Source of the DNA: RHKX01 sp046330285
GTDB taxonomy: Bacteria; Actinomycetota; Thermoleophilia; Solirubrobacterales; 70-9
Reading direction: 5' to 3'
Assembly (NCBI GenBank): GCA_046330285.1
Contig: JAXLSX010000003.1
Span: 62,001-126,000, forward strand
DNA length: 64,000 nt
Under the pieces are notes generated by a model that was not told the DNA's origin, did no database searches, and saw nothing but the letters and a program-made list of their open reading frames with translations. Position numbers and translations under genes: made by a program. Positions 33,942-42,560 of the stretch are shown in pieces. Each line of letters begins with the position of its first letter. Within the stretch, counting starts at the first letter, position 1.

Positions 33942-35078
33942 CTAGCCCGGGCCCGGGGCTGCCGGAGTCCTTGCGATCGACAGGGCCGCGGTGAGGAGGA
34001 TCGCCGAGGGCGGGTAGCGGACCTCGCCCGACTCGTCGGCGGCGAGCTCGCCGGAGCGGGCGATCAGGGTGTGGATGCCGTCGAGGAGCGGCCGGGCCTC
34101 GTCGTCCCCGCCGGCGTCGCAGGCGAGGCGCGCGAGGGAGACAGGCTCGGTCGGCTCGTTGCCGGTCACCACCTGCGATACCGCGCCGACGAGATGGTCG
34201 ACGACCCGCTCGAGGTGCGGGCTGATCGGCCCCGTCTCACCGGGCGGGCGGTCGTGGTGCTCGAGGTCCTCGCCGGCGAGGACCCGCTCGATCTGACCGC
34301 CGGCGATCGAGCGCAGCGCGTCCGGGCCGACGCCGGCCTGCAGCGCGAAGCGCAGGTGGGTGACGGCCGAGTTCATCGGCCGGCCGTAGGGCGAGTCGCT
34401 GGCCCAGACGATCTGGCCCGAGGGGATCAGCTTGAACATGGCCATCATGTCGCCGGGGCTCCACCACGCCGTGTCGACGAGGAGGTTCGGGTGCTCCGGC
34501 ATCTCCGACCAGATCCAGGCGAGGTCGGAGACGGCGGCGTGGGCCAGGATCAGGCGCGCGTCCGGGTAGCGGCGCGTGAGCGTCACCGCGTTCTCGCCGA
34601 GCGCGGGGATGCCGCGTCCGGCGTGGATCAGGATCGGAAGCCGGCGATCGTGGGCGAGAGCGAAGAGCTCCTCGACCGCGGGCTCGTCGAGGGTGAAGCC
34701 CTCCGCACGCGGGTGCAGCTTGATGCCGCGAGCGCCCGCGTCGAGGCAACGTCGCGCCTCGGCGAGCGCGTCGGCGCGCGGGTCGACGCGGCAGAATGCG
34801 ACCAGCCGGTCCGGTGCGGCGGCCACTGCTTCGAGGACGTGATCGTTGGCGGGCGGGTAGCCGCCCGGCTCGTGCATCGGGAAGGTGACCGCGCGGGCGC
34901 CGACGGGCTCGAGCGCGTCGAGCAGCTCGTCGGCCTCCTGTCGGTAGCCGTCGGGATCGTTCTGGCCGATGTGGGTGTGCGCGTCGTAGAGGGTGCGGTC
35001 GCCGAGCAGCTCCCGGATCGGCGACCACCACGGCGCCAGGGCGCGGTCGATCGGCTCCATGCTCGCGGCGCTAGGCAT
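33942..35078 (-). CDS. Amidohydrolase family protein (TIM-barrel)
   Basis: The barrel metal site begins with YDAHTHIGQ (HxH), followed by GIKLHPRAEG, IHAGRG, AHAAVSDL and WASDSPYG, in the order expected for the amidohydrolase_2 branch (decarboxylases or hydrolases of carboxylic acids and lactones). A C-terminal helical tail of about 90 residues is extra. The start at 35078 overlaps the aminotransferase stop by eight bases; ATG 35060 (MEPIDRAL) is an alternative. Substrate unknown. Confidence 0.83.
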   Translation of the reverse strand: MPSAASMEPIDRALAPWWSPIRELLGDRTLYDAHTHIGQNDPDGYRQEADELLDALEPVGARAVTFPMHEPGGYPPANDHVLEAVAAAPDRLVAFCRVDPRADALAEARRCLDAGARGIKLHPRAEGFTLDEPAVEELFALAHDRRLPILIHAGRGIPALGENAVTLTRRYPDARLILAHAAVSDLAWIWSEMPEHPNLLVDTAWWSPGDMMAMFKLIPSGQIVWASDSPYGRPMNSAVTHLRFALQAGVGPDALRSIAGGQIERVLAGEDLEHHDRPPGETGPISPHLERVVDHLVGAVSQVVTGNEPTEPVSLARLACDAGGDDEARPLLDGIHTLIARSGELAADESGEVRYPPSAILLTAALSIARTPAAPGPG

Positions 35079-36219
35079 CGATCGCCTCGGCCATCCGCCC
35101 GACCGCCTCGGCGATCAGCTCCGGCGAAGTGCCGGCGTTGAGCCGGACGTGTCCCTCTCCCCCGGTCCCGAACATCGGCCCGGAGCTGAAGGCCACCCGC
35201 CCGCGCTCGAGGATCGGGGCCGCCGGGTCGGCGCCGAGGCCGTAGGCGGAGAGGTCGATCCAGGCGAGGTAGCCGGCGCGCGGCGGGACGTACCGCGCCT
35301 CCGGCAGGCGCTCTTCGAGCAGGTCAGCGAGCAGCGTGCGGTTGCCGTCGAGCAGGCCGAGGACGGCGTCGAGCCATTCGTCGCCGTCGCGATAGGCGGC
35401 CTCGGCCGCGATCGCGCCGAGGTGGCCGCAGTGGCGGGCGGAGAAGGGCAGCTCGGCGACGGCCGCGCGGGGCCCGGACGCGGCGGTGACGATCTGCGCG
35501 CACCCGAGACCCGCCAGGTTGAACGCCTTCGACGCGGACACGAGCGCGATTCCGCGCTCGGCGGCGGTACCGGAGACGGTCAGGAAGGGGACGTGCTCGG
35601 CGCCGGAGAGCGTCAGCGGCGCGTGGATCTCGTCCGCCAGGATCCAGGCGTCGTGTTCGGCGGCGAGGTCAGCGAGCGCGGCCAACTCGTGCCGGCCGGC
35701 GACGCCGCCGGTCGGGTTGTGCGGGTTGCAGAGCAGCATCGCCCGGGCGCCGGCGGCGAAGGCGGCCGCGATCCCGTCGAGGTCGAGCGCTCGGCCCTCG
35801 GCGAGCGGCACCTCCCAGATGCCGCATCCCGCCTCCGGCACGAGCGTGAAGAACGGGTGGTAGACGGGCGGTGTCAGCACGACCCGGTCGCCGGGCTCCA
35901 AGAGGAGCGTCAGCAGGTCGGTCAGGCCCGCGACGACGTCGTTGCAGGTGACGACCTGCGCTGGGTCGACCGCCCACCCCTGACGGCGCCCGAGGAACCC
36001 GGCCAGCGCCTCGGCGAGACCGGAGGCGTCCGGGTTCGCGTAGCCCGTGTCGTCGCGCTCGATCGCGTCGGCGAGCGCCCGCTTCACGGGCGCGGCCAGC
36101 GGGAAGTCCATCTCCGCGACCCAGGACGGCAGCACGTCGGGCCCGTACTCGGTCCACTTCGCGCTCCGCCGCCCCCGCAGACGCTCGAGCGAGAGGTCGG
36201 TCAGCCCCGGCTCCGGCAC
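35071..36219 (-). CDS. PLP-dependent aminotransferase, MalY/PatB type (probable cystathionine beta-lyase)
   Basis: The fold type I enzyme has the PLP lysine in SASKAFNLAGLGC, the phosphate-anchoring NPHNPTGG and DEIHAPL, and a C-terminal arginine in HVRLNAG. The N-terminal SWVAEMDF is characteristic of the MalY/PatB branch, whose members usually cleave C-S bonds of cystathionine or related thioethers. Start GTG 36219 lies five bases after the end of the luciferase-type gene, so 37250 to 33942 is probably one operon. Confidence 0.87.
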   Translation of the reverse strand: MPEPGLTDLSLERLRGRRSAKWTEYGPDVLPSWVAEMDFPLAAPVKRALADAIERDDTGYANPDASGLAEALAGFLGRRQGWAVDPAQVVTCNDVVAGLTDLLTLLLEPGDRVVLTPPVYHPFFTLVPEAGCGIWEVPLAEGRALDLDGIAAAFAAGARAMLLCNPHNPTGGVAGRHELAALADLAAEHDAWILADEIHAPLTLSGAEHVPFLTVSGTAAERGIALVSASKAFNLAGLGCAQIVTAASGPRAAVAELPFSARHCGHLGAIAAEAAYRDGDEWLDAVLGLLDGNRTLLADLLEERLPEARYVPPRAGYLAWIDLSAYGLGADPAAPILERGRVAFSSGPMFGTGGEGHVRLNAGTSPELIAEAVGRMAEAIDA

Positions 36220-36224
36220 CGCGT

Positions 36225-37250
36225 TCAGGCGACTGCCTCGCTCGCCCGCGGCTCGAGCGAGAAGGCCTCGGCGAGCAGCTCGTAGGAGCGCAGGCGATCG
36301 GCGAAGTCGTGGACGTTGGTCATCGCCATCAGCTCGTCGGCGCCGCTGAGCGTGAGCAACTCGTCGATCCGGTCGCGAACGGTGAGCGGCGAGCCGACGA
36401 TCATCCGCTCGGCGCGGCCCGGAACCGGCGGCTTCGGCGGTCCCTCCTCGGCGATGGCCTCCTCGACGGTCGGCAGCGGCGTCGGCCGGCCGGCCCGGAG
36501 GCGGCGGAATGCGACCCGCGAAGGCGCGGCGATCCGCTGGGCGGTCTCGTCGTCGTCGGCGCAGACGACGGCATGGGAGACGATCGCATAGGGCTCGGGG
36601 AACTCCTCGGAGGGCTGGAAGCCGTCGCGATAGAGCCGGAGCGCGTCAACCGCCATCTCCGGATTGATCTGGCCGGCGAAGGCGAAGCCGAGGCCGGCCG
36701 AGGCGGCGAGCTGGGCGGAGAAGTCGCTCGACCCGAGCAGGAAGATCGGAGGCAGCGGCGCCTCGAACGGCGCCGCCCGCACGTGGCTGAACGCGTGGCC
36801 CTCCGGCCACGGCCGCGAGCCGGCGAAGGCGAGCAGCTCGCCGAGCTGCTCGGGAAGGTCGTTGGCCGCCATCGCCTCGCGGCTGCGGCGGAGCGCGTAG
36901 GCAGTCATCTGGTCGGTACCGGGCGCACGGCCGATCCCGAGGTCGATCCGGTCCTCGAACAGCGCCGAGAGCACCTTGAACTGCTCGGCGACGCGGAGTG
37001 GGCTGTGGTTGGGAAGCATCACGCCGCCGGAGCCGACGCGGATCCCGTCGGTCGCCGCCGCGACCTGGCCGATCATCAGCTCCGGCGAGGAGCTGGCGAC
37101 CATCGCGCCGCCGTGGTGCTCGGCGAGCCAGTAGCGCTCGTAGCCGAGCCGGTCGGCGTGGCGAGCGAGCTCGATCGTGTCGCGCAGCGCCTGTGCCTCG
37201 GTGGAACCCGAGACCACCGGCGAGAGGTCGAGGACGGAGACGGGAGGCAT
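36225..37250 (-). CDS. Luciferase-like (LLM) flavin-dependent oxidoreductase
   Basis: The 341-residue barrel protein matches the group-1 luciferase-family oxidoreductases: VSVLDLSPV at the start, RYWLAEHHG, VGSGGVMLPNHSPL and DLGIGRAPGTD. It probably uses FMN; F420 use is less likely for this branch. The gene leads an operon with the MalY-type enzyme and the amidohydrolase, which suggests catabolism of a sulfur or nitrogen compound. That is inference. Confidence 0.87.
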   Translation of the reverse strand: MPPVSVLDLSPVVSGSTEAQALRDTIELARHADRLGYERYWLAEHHGGAMVASSSPELMIGQVAAATDGIRVGSGGVMLPNHSPLRVAEQFKVLSALFEDRIDLGIGRAPGTDQMTAYALRRSREAMAANDLPEQLGELLAFAGSRPWPEGHAFSHVRAAPFEAPLPPIFLLGSSDFSAQLAASAGLGFAFAGQINPEMAVDALRLYRDGFQPSEEFPEPYAIVSHAVVCADDDETAQRIAAPSRVAFRRLRAGRPTPLPTVEEAIAEEGPPKPPVPGRAERMIVGSPLTVRDRIDELLTLSGADELMAMTNVHDFADRLRSYELLAEAFSLEPRASEAVA

Positions 37251-37297
37251 GCGGCCAAGTTACCGAGTCCCATCCGTCAGCCCGGGGACCGGGTCGT

Positions 37298-38428
37298 TCA
37301 GGTGGCGGCCGGGCCCTCCGTCTCGCCGTCGCCGTTGAGATGACGGCGGTGCAGGGCGAGGCCGACGAGGCCGAGCGGCAGCGGCAGCCAGTAGGTGAAG
37401 AGCCGGTAGAGGAGCGTCGCGACGACGGCGTCGCCCGCCCCGACCCCCGCGAGGGCGAGCAGCGCGGTGAGCCCGGTCTCGACGAACCCGAGCCCGCCCG
37501 GGGTGATCGGGATCTGGGCCAGGACCTGAGCGACGCAGAACGCGAGCAGGACCAGGCCCGGAGCCGGATGGGCGCCGACGGCGGCGAGCGAGGCGAGCAG
37601 GATCGCGTAGTCGAACGCCCAGCGGCCCACCGTCGCGAGGACCGCCTTCGGCCAGTCGTCGCCGAGCGCGGCGAGGATGCGGTCGCGCTCGCGCTTGACG
37701 CGCTCCGGCAGGTGCTCGGTCGGTTCCGAGCTGCGGCGGAGGCGGTTGCGCCCCCGCTCGATCCAGCCGGTCAGCTTGTGCAGCGGCGTGTCGGCCGCGA
37801 GCAGCATCGTCGCGATCCCGGTCAGGACGAGGAAGACGACGACGCTGATGATCGCCGCCTCGAGCAGGTCGCGATCGACGCTGGTGCCGAGCAGCGCGGG
37901 CAGCGCCAGGACCGGAAGGCCGAGGACGACCGCGAACGTCAGCAGGTTGACCGCCGTGATCCCGGCGACCGCCCTCCCCCGCTCCACCCCGCGCTCGACG
38001 AGCATCTTGTACTGGAGGGCCGCGCCCATCGCCCCGCCTCCGGGCGCGATCTTGGCGAGCGCGTTGCCGGCGAGCTGCGAGTCGATGACGGCGGACCACG
38101 GCGAGCGCGGGATCGTCAGCCGCTGGAGGATCCAGATGCAGCCGAGCGACAGGAACTGCAGGAGCGCGAGCAGCGGGAACCAGAGCAACGACACCTGGTT
38201 CAGGCTCTGCCACGAGCCGAGCACGTCGATCAGGCTCGGAGCGACGAGGTAGAGGGAGACGCCGGTGACGATCAGCCAGAAGACGGTCCGGCGCAGGCTC
38301 GGCCCGCGCGCGACCGACTCGGCCTCGCCGCGGGCGATCTCGGTCTCGGCGTCGGTACGGGCGTCGATCGCCCGCTCGATGCGGTCGCCGAGCGGCTCGC
38401 GCCGGGCGAGCTCAGGGCTCTCGCTCAA
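37298..38428 (-). CDS. Lysylphosphatidylglycerol-synthase-TM-like (UPF0104) membrane protein
   Basis: About eight membrane spans, with the conserved IAPGGGAMGAALQY segment and the late ITPGGLGFVETG motif, mark the flippase-like transmembrane domain family. There is no cytosolic aminoacyl-transferase domain, so it is not a full MprF. The 45-residue N-terminus is charged and cytoplasmic. ATG 38428 overlaps the stop of the TetR gene by four bases. A role in lipid or polyisoprenoid movement is inferred. Confidence 0.84.
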   Translation of the reverse strand: MSESPELARREPLGDRIERAIDARTDAETEIARGEAESVARGPSLRRTVFWLIVTGVSLYLVAPSLIDVLGSWQSLNQVSLLWFPLLALLQFLSLGCIWILQRLTIPRSPWSAVIDSQLAGNALAKIAPGGGAMGAALQYKMLVERGVERGRAVAGITAVNLLTFAVVLGLPVLALPALLGTSVDRDLLEAAIISVVVFLVLTGIATMLLAADTPLHKLTGWIERGRNRLRRSSEPTEHLPERVKRERDRILAALGDDWPKAVLATVGRWAFDYAILLASLAAVGAHPAPGLVLLAFCVAQVLAQIPITPGGLGFVETGLTALLALAGVGAGDAVVATLLYRLFTYWLPLPLGLVGLALHRRHLNGDGETEGPAAT

Positions 38429-39024
38429 CCGCCGCCGCTGCCCGGCCGGAGGGTGCGGATCCCGGCGTTGAGGACGGCGACGGTGGCGTCGATCAGCGCC
38501 TCGCGGTCGGCGTCGTCGCGTTCGAGCGACGAGAGGATGGCGCCCTCGACGAAGCCGACCCAGCCGCGGAGGACGGCCCGGACGTCGGCGCGGTCGGTGT
38601 CGAGGCCGGCAACCGAGGCGATCAGCTCGATCCCCTCCCAGCGCTGGGCCTCGATCCGGTCGAACACCTCGCGAAAGCCGCCGCCTCCGGCCATCAGCGA
38701 CCGGTAGCCGGCCGGGTGCGCCATCGCGTCGTCGTAGTAATAGGAGATCGCGTGGCGGAGGCGATCGTCGGGCGAGAGATCGGCCGGCGCGCCGCGCGCC
38801 CCCTCCTGGAAGCCGCTCAGCAGCGGCTCGAGCGAGGCGATGTAGAGGTCCTTCTTCGAGCCGAAGTACTGGAAGACGAGCCCGTGGGAGACGCCGGCGA
38901 GCTTCGCGATCTCGTCGACCGAGACATCTTCGTAGTCACGAGCGAGAAACTGCTCGAGGGCGATTCCGAGCAGCTGCTCGCGCCGTCGCAGGGCCCGTTC
39001 GCTTGTCAGCGGCCGCCGTCCCAA
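38425..39024 (-). CDS. TetR-family regulator
   Basis: The helix-turn-helix occupies about residues 30-60 (VSVDEIAKLAGVSHGLVFQYF), followed by a helical ligand domain. The start is TTG 39024 (MGRRPLTSERALRRRE), with no better codon. It is translationally coupled to the downstream membrane gene and divergent from the ABC exporter at 39081 across 56 bases, so it may control either unit. The effector is unknown. Confidence 0.88.
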   Translation of the reverse strand: MGRRPLTSERALRRREQLLGIALEQFLARDYEDVSVDEIAKLAGVSHGLVFQYFGSKKDLYIASLEPLLSGFQEGARGAPADLSPDDRLRHAISYYYDDAMAHPAGYRSLMAGGGGFREVFDRIEAQRWEGIELIASVAGLDTDRADVRAVLRGWVGFVEGAILSSLERDDADREALIDATVAVLNAGIRTLRPGSGGG

Positions 39025-39080
39025 GGTGCGGGCGAGTCTAGCCCCGGGCCGCGACGCCGGTATGCGATGGTGCCCGACCG

Positions 39081-39971
39081 ATGGCGGCGATCGAGTTGCA
39101 GGGAGTTGTCAAGACCTTCGGGCCCATCAGGGCCGTCGACGGCCTCGACCTCAACGTTCCCGAGGGCGTCTGCCTCGGCCTACTCGGCCCCAACGGCGCC
39201 GGCAAGTCGACGACGATGCGCCTGCTGACCGGGCAGGCCATCGCCGATGAGGGAAGCCTCCGGGTCCTCGGCTACGAGCTGCCGCGGGAGTCGAAGGACG
39301 CACGCGCGCGGATGGGCGTGGTCCCCCAGCTCGACAACCTCGACATCGACGTGACCGTCGAGGAGAACCTCAAGGTCTTCGCCCGCCTCTACCGCGTGAC
39401 CGACATCGGTGCGGCGGTCGACCGGGCGCTCGCGCTCGCCCGGCTCAACGACCGTCGCCACGATGCCGTCGACGAGCTGTCCGGCGGCATGCGCAGGCGG
39501 CTGCTCGTCGCTCGCGGCCTCGTCCACGACCCCCGCCTCGTGCTCCTCGACGAGCCGACGGTCGGACTCGACCCGCAGATCCGGGCGGAGATCTGGACCC
39601 TGATCGAGGATCTCCGGGCGAAGGGCACGACGATCCTGATGTCGACCCACTACATCGAGGAGGCCGAGCGCCTCGCCGACGAGGTCGCGCTGATGGCGAA
39701 GGGCCGGGTGATCGCCCGCGGGCGGCCGAACGACCTGATCGCCGAGCACGCCGGGCAGCGCACCGCCGAGTACTACGCGCCGCCGGAGCGCCGGGCCGAG
39801 GTCCGGGCGGCGGCGGAGGCAGCCGGCCTGCCGGTGCGCTCGGCCGGGCCGGCGGTCGTCATCGTCGGCTGCGAGCGGGCTCCCGACGGGCTGGTCCCCG
39901 ACGACGCGATCACCAGGCCGAGCTCGCTCGAGGATGTCTTCGTGGAGCTGACCGGAGAGGAGCTGGAATGA
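39081..39971 (+). CDS. ABC-2 type exporter ATPase (NodI/DrrA-like)
   Basis: All ATPase motifs are clear: Walker A GPNGAGKST, Q-loop VVPQLDNLD, signature LSGGMRRRLLVARGL, Walker B LVLLDEPTVGLDP and H-loop STHYIEEAE. The 296-residue size with a C-terminal regulatory stretch resembles NodI and daunorubicin-resistance ATPases. Its stop overlaps the permease start by four bases (ATGA). Exported compound unknown. Confidence 0.92.
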   Translation: MAAIELQGVVKTFGPIRAVDGLDLNVPEGVCLGLLGPNGAGKSTTMRLLTGQAIADEGSLRVLGYELPRESKDARARMGVVPQLDNLDIDVTVEENLKVFARLYRVTDIGAAVDRALALARLNDRRHDAVDELSGGMRRRLLVARGLVHDPRLVLLDEPTVGLDPQIRAEIWTLIEDLRAKGTTILMSTHYIEEAERLADEVALMAKGRVIARGRPNDLIAEHAGQRTAEYYAPPERRAEVRAAAEAAGLPVRSAGPAVVIVGCERAPDGLVPDDAITRPSSLEDVFVELTGEELE

Positions 39972-40735
39972 GGCGGATCGAGCCGGCGGCGGTCCTCGGG
40001 GTGATGAGCCGCGAGGTCGCCAACTTCAGGACCTTCTGGCGGAGCACGACGTTCTCCAGCCTGATGGAGCCGATGATCTACCTGCTCGCGTTCGGCCTCG
40101 GCCTCGGGACGACGCTGGTCAGCACGGTCGACGGCGTCGACTACGTCGAGTTCGTCGGGACGGGGATGGTCGCGACCGCGGTCGTCTTCTCGAGCGCGCT
40201 GCCGGCGATGTTCGGCACCTTCGTCAAGCACCGCTTCCAGCGGACCTACGACGCGATCCTCGCCGCCCCGGTCGACGTCGAGGAGCTCGTCAGCGGCGAG
40301 ATGCTCTGGATCGGGCTGCGCGCCGGGATCTTCGGGACCTTCCCGTTGCTGATCACGATCGGGTTCGGGCTTGATCCGGCGCCGGGGATGATCCTCGTCC
40401 CGTTCTTCTGCTTCGTCACCGCGCTCGCGTTCGCCGGGTTCGGGATCGCGGTGGCGGGCAGCGTCGCGAAGATCGACCAGTTCAACTACGTGACGACGCT
40501 CGTGATCACGCCGATGTTCCTGTTGGCCGGGACGTTCTTCCCGATCGAGGGCCTGCCGGAGTGGGCGCAGGTGCTGTCGCAGTTCAACCCGCTGCACCAG
40601 CTCGTCGTGCTCGTCCGGAGCGCGTCCTTCGGCTTCGACGCCTACGACCCGCTGCGGCTCGCCGGGCTGATCGTGCTGGCGTTCGCGATGTGGCGGCTCG
40701 CCATCGACCGGCTCCGGCGCCGGCTCATCGACTAG
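39968..40735 (+). CDS. ABC-2 type exporter permease (NodJ/DrrB-like)
   Basis: Six membrane spans over 255 residues with the ABC-2 marks YLLAFGLGLG near the start and LVITPMFLLAGTFFPIEGLPEWAQ before the last spans. It forms the channel for the ATPase encoded just before it. The stop TAG shares the palindrome CTAG (40732-40735) with the stop of the convergent DksA-type gene. Confidence 0.92.
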   Translation: MRRIEPAAVLGVMSREVANFRTFWRSTTFSSLMEPMIYLLAFGLGLGTTLVSTVDGVDYVEFVGTGMVATAVVFSSALPAMFGTFVKHRFQRTYDAILAAPVDVEELVSGEMLWIGLRAGIFGTFPLLITIGFGLDPAPGMILVPFFCFVTALAFAGFGIAVAGSVAKIDQFNYVTTLVITPMFLLAGTFFPIEGLPEWAQVLSQFNPLHQLVVLVRSASFGFDAYDPLRLAGLIVLAFAMWRLAIDRLRRRLID

Positions 40736-41100
40736 CGCCCGGGCGCGTTCGAGGCACAGTTCACGCAGAGCGCGCTCTCGGGAACGCTGCGGAGGCGGCC
40801 CGCCGGGATCTCGGCGCCGCACTCGTCGCAGGTCCCGTAGCTGCCCTCGTCGAGCTTCGCGAGCGCCCGCTCGAGCCGAGCCGCGATCGCCTCGAGGCTG
40901 TCGGCGACGCCGACGTCGGTCAGCCGGCCGATCGCCTCGGTCGTGCCGTCGCCGATCCGCTTGCCGAACCCGATCCCCGACCCGCGCTCGGGTGGCGCCT
41001 TCAGCGCCTCGAGGCGCGAGCGGACCTCATCGAGGCGCTCGCGCAGGTCGGCTTCGACCTCGCCGAGGTCGAGCGGCTCTCCCTCCGGTTCCGGCACCAC
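40732..41100 (-). CDS. TraR/DksA-type C4 zinc-finger protein
   Basis: The 122-residue protein has an N-terminal helical hairpin and the C-terminal zinc finger CDEC at YGTCDECGAEI and CVNC near the end, as in DksA/TraR and actinobacterial CarD-independent regulators. Such proteins act in the secondary channel of RNA polymerase, but acidic tip residues cannot be confirmed here. Start ATG 41100. It is convergent with the exporter permease. Confidence 0.85.
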   Translation of the reverse strand: MVPEPEGEPLDLGEVEADLRERLDEVRSRLEALKAPPERGSGIGFGKRIGDGTTEAIGRLTDVGVADSLEAIAARLERALAKLDEGSYGTCDECGAEIPAGRLRSVPESALCVNCASNAPGR

Positions 41101-41666
41101 GATGGTTCATCCTCCCGCAGATCCGCCTCTCCCGTCGCAGCAGACGCCGCACCCCGGACCGTCCCGCCCGCGGGCGATCGGCCCGCACCCGCCCGGCCCG
41201 GCGCCCGGCCCGCTACTACGAGGTCGCGGGCGTCGACCTCGCGGCCGAGCTCGAGCGGCTCTGCCGTCTCGCGGCCCTCGGCGGCCCGGCGGGACGGCTC
41301 GCGATCGATCCGCCGGAGCTGACGGTGCGGCGGGCGTCGCGGCGCCCGCGCAGCAGGCTCGGCTTCGCGGTTCCCACCGAGAACCGGATCTCGGTCACCG
41401 CGTATCCGGGAATAGGCCGGGGCGACGCCCTCGAGACGCTGCTCCACGAGCTCGTCCACATCGCCGTCGGCCCGGCGGCCGAGGGGCGACGCTGGCACGG
41501 GCGCGAGTTCACGGCGGCGCTGCGGGGGGCGATGGCCGAGGGCTACGGGATCACCGGGGTCCGGGCGCCGAGCAGCTACCACGGCGCCTACGCCGCCGCG
41601 ATCGACGCGCGGGCGGCCTCGGGCGGCGGCGACCAGCTCGCCCTCCCCCTCGCGCCGACCGGCTGA
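40992..41666 (+). CDS. SprT-like metallopeptidase-domain protein, start uncertain
   Basis: The domain is visible from about 41215: a zinc motif HELVHIAVG (HExxH) followed by RRWHGREFTAAL, as in SprT and archaemetzincin-like proteins. The upstream part in this frame is a very Arg/Pro-rich stretch. The only conventional start, ATG 40992, would overlap the opposite-strand DksA-type gene by 109 bases; no ATG, GTG or TTG lies between there and the domain. An ATG at 41102 is in another frame. The start may be unconventional or the sequence may contain an indel. The domain itself is credible. Confidence 0.6.
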   Translation: MAPSAPRGASGPHRGARAGRLRPRRGRAALPPVPAPRWFILPQIRLSRRSRRRTPDRPARGRSARTRPARRPARYYEVAGVDLAAELERLCRLAALGGPAGRLAIDPPELTVRRASRRPRSRLGFAVPTENRISVTAYPGIGRGDALETLLHELVHIAVGPAAEGRRWHGREFTAALRGAMAEGYGITGVRAPSSYHGAYAAAIDARAASGGGDQLALPLAPTG

Positions 41667-41689
41667 CGCGGGACCGATAGGTTGCCGCG

Positions 41690-42550
41690 ATGGCCGCACC
41701 GCTGCTCGTCGTCGACACGCCCTCGATGCTCTACCGCGCGTTCTTCGCGCTCCCGAAGACGATCAAGGGAGCCGACGGCGAACCCGTCAACGCCCTGCTC
41801 GGGACCGCGAACCTGATCCTTCGCGAGGTCGCCGAGTACGGGCCTCGCGCCGTTGTCCTCTGCTTCGGAGCCGAGGCCGCCCACTACCGGGTCGAGCTCT
41901 ACTCCGGCTACCACGCCGACCGCCCCGAGATGCCGGAGCTGCTCGTGCCGCAGTGGACCGCGAGCCACGAGTTCTTCGCGGAGTTCGGCTGGCAGATCGC
42001 CGAGCACGAGACGCTCGAGGCCGACGACCTGCTCGGCTCGCTCGCCGAGGCCGAGACCGCCGCGGGCGGCGAGACCCTGATCATGACCGGGGACCGCGAC
42101 ATGTTCCAGTGCGCGAGCGACGTCGTCACCGTCCTCTACCCGGCGAAGGGCGTCCAGGGAATGGAGCCGATCGGGCCCGACGAGGTCCGGCGCCGCTACG
42201 GGATCGACCCCGAGCAGGTCCCCGACTTCATCGCGCTTCGCGGCGACCCCTCCGACGGCATCCCGGGGGCGAAGGGGATCGGGGAGAAGACCGCCGCCGA
42301 GCTCCTGCGGCGCTACGAGACGCTCGACGGCGTCCTCGAGCACGCGATCGAGCAGAGCACCCCGCGGATCCGCGGCGTCCTCCGCGACGACCGCGAGGCG
42401 CTCCTCGACTACCGCGAGATGGCGCGCCTCCAGGACGCGGGGGTCAGCCGTCCGCCCGACTCCGAGACCGACTGGAACGCCGCCGGCGACGCCGCCGAGC
42501 GCTACGGGATGAACCGGCTGGCCGAGCGGTTGCGGGAGATGGCCGGGTGA
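41690..42550 (+). CDS. Stand-alone 5'-3' exonuclease (DNA polymerase I N-domain type)
   Basis: The 286-residue protein equals the 5' nuclease domain of DNA polymerase I without the polymerase. Metal-binding acidic motifs are seen in VVDTPSMLYRAFFALP, ETLEADDLLGSLA and TGDRDMFQC, followed by the H3TH segment GDPSDGIPGAKGIGEKTA. It removes flaps and RNA primers. ATG 41690 is 23 bases after the SprT-like gene. Its presence besides a full PolI elsewhere in the genome is likely, as in other actinobacteria. Confidence 0.92.
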   Translation: MAAPLLVVDTPSMLYRAFFALPKTIKGADGEPVNALLGTANLILREVAEYGPRAVVLCFGAEAAHYRVELYSGYHADRPEMPELLVPQWTASHEFFAEFGWQIAEHETLEADDLLGSLAEAETAAGGETLIMTGDRDMFQCASDVVTVLYPAKGVQGMEPIGPDEVRRRYGIDPEQVPDFIALRGDPSDGIPGAKGIGEKTAAELLRRYETLDGVLEHAIEQSTPRIRGVLRDDREALLDYREMARLQDAGVSRPPDSETDWNAAGDAAERYGMNRLAERLREMAG

Positions 42551-42560
42551 GCGGCGAGCG

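Noticed and set aside
40732..40735. Shared CTAG stop between convergent genes, also at 61325-61328
   Set aside because: Overlapping stops in a palindrome are a common result of tight packing; no regulatory meaning is claimed.
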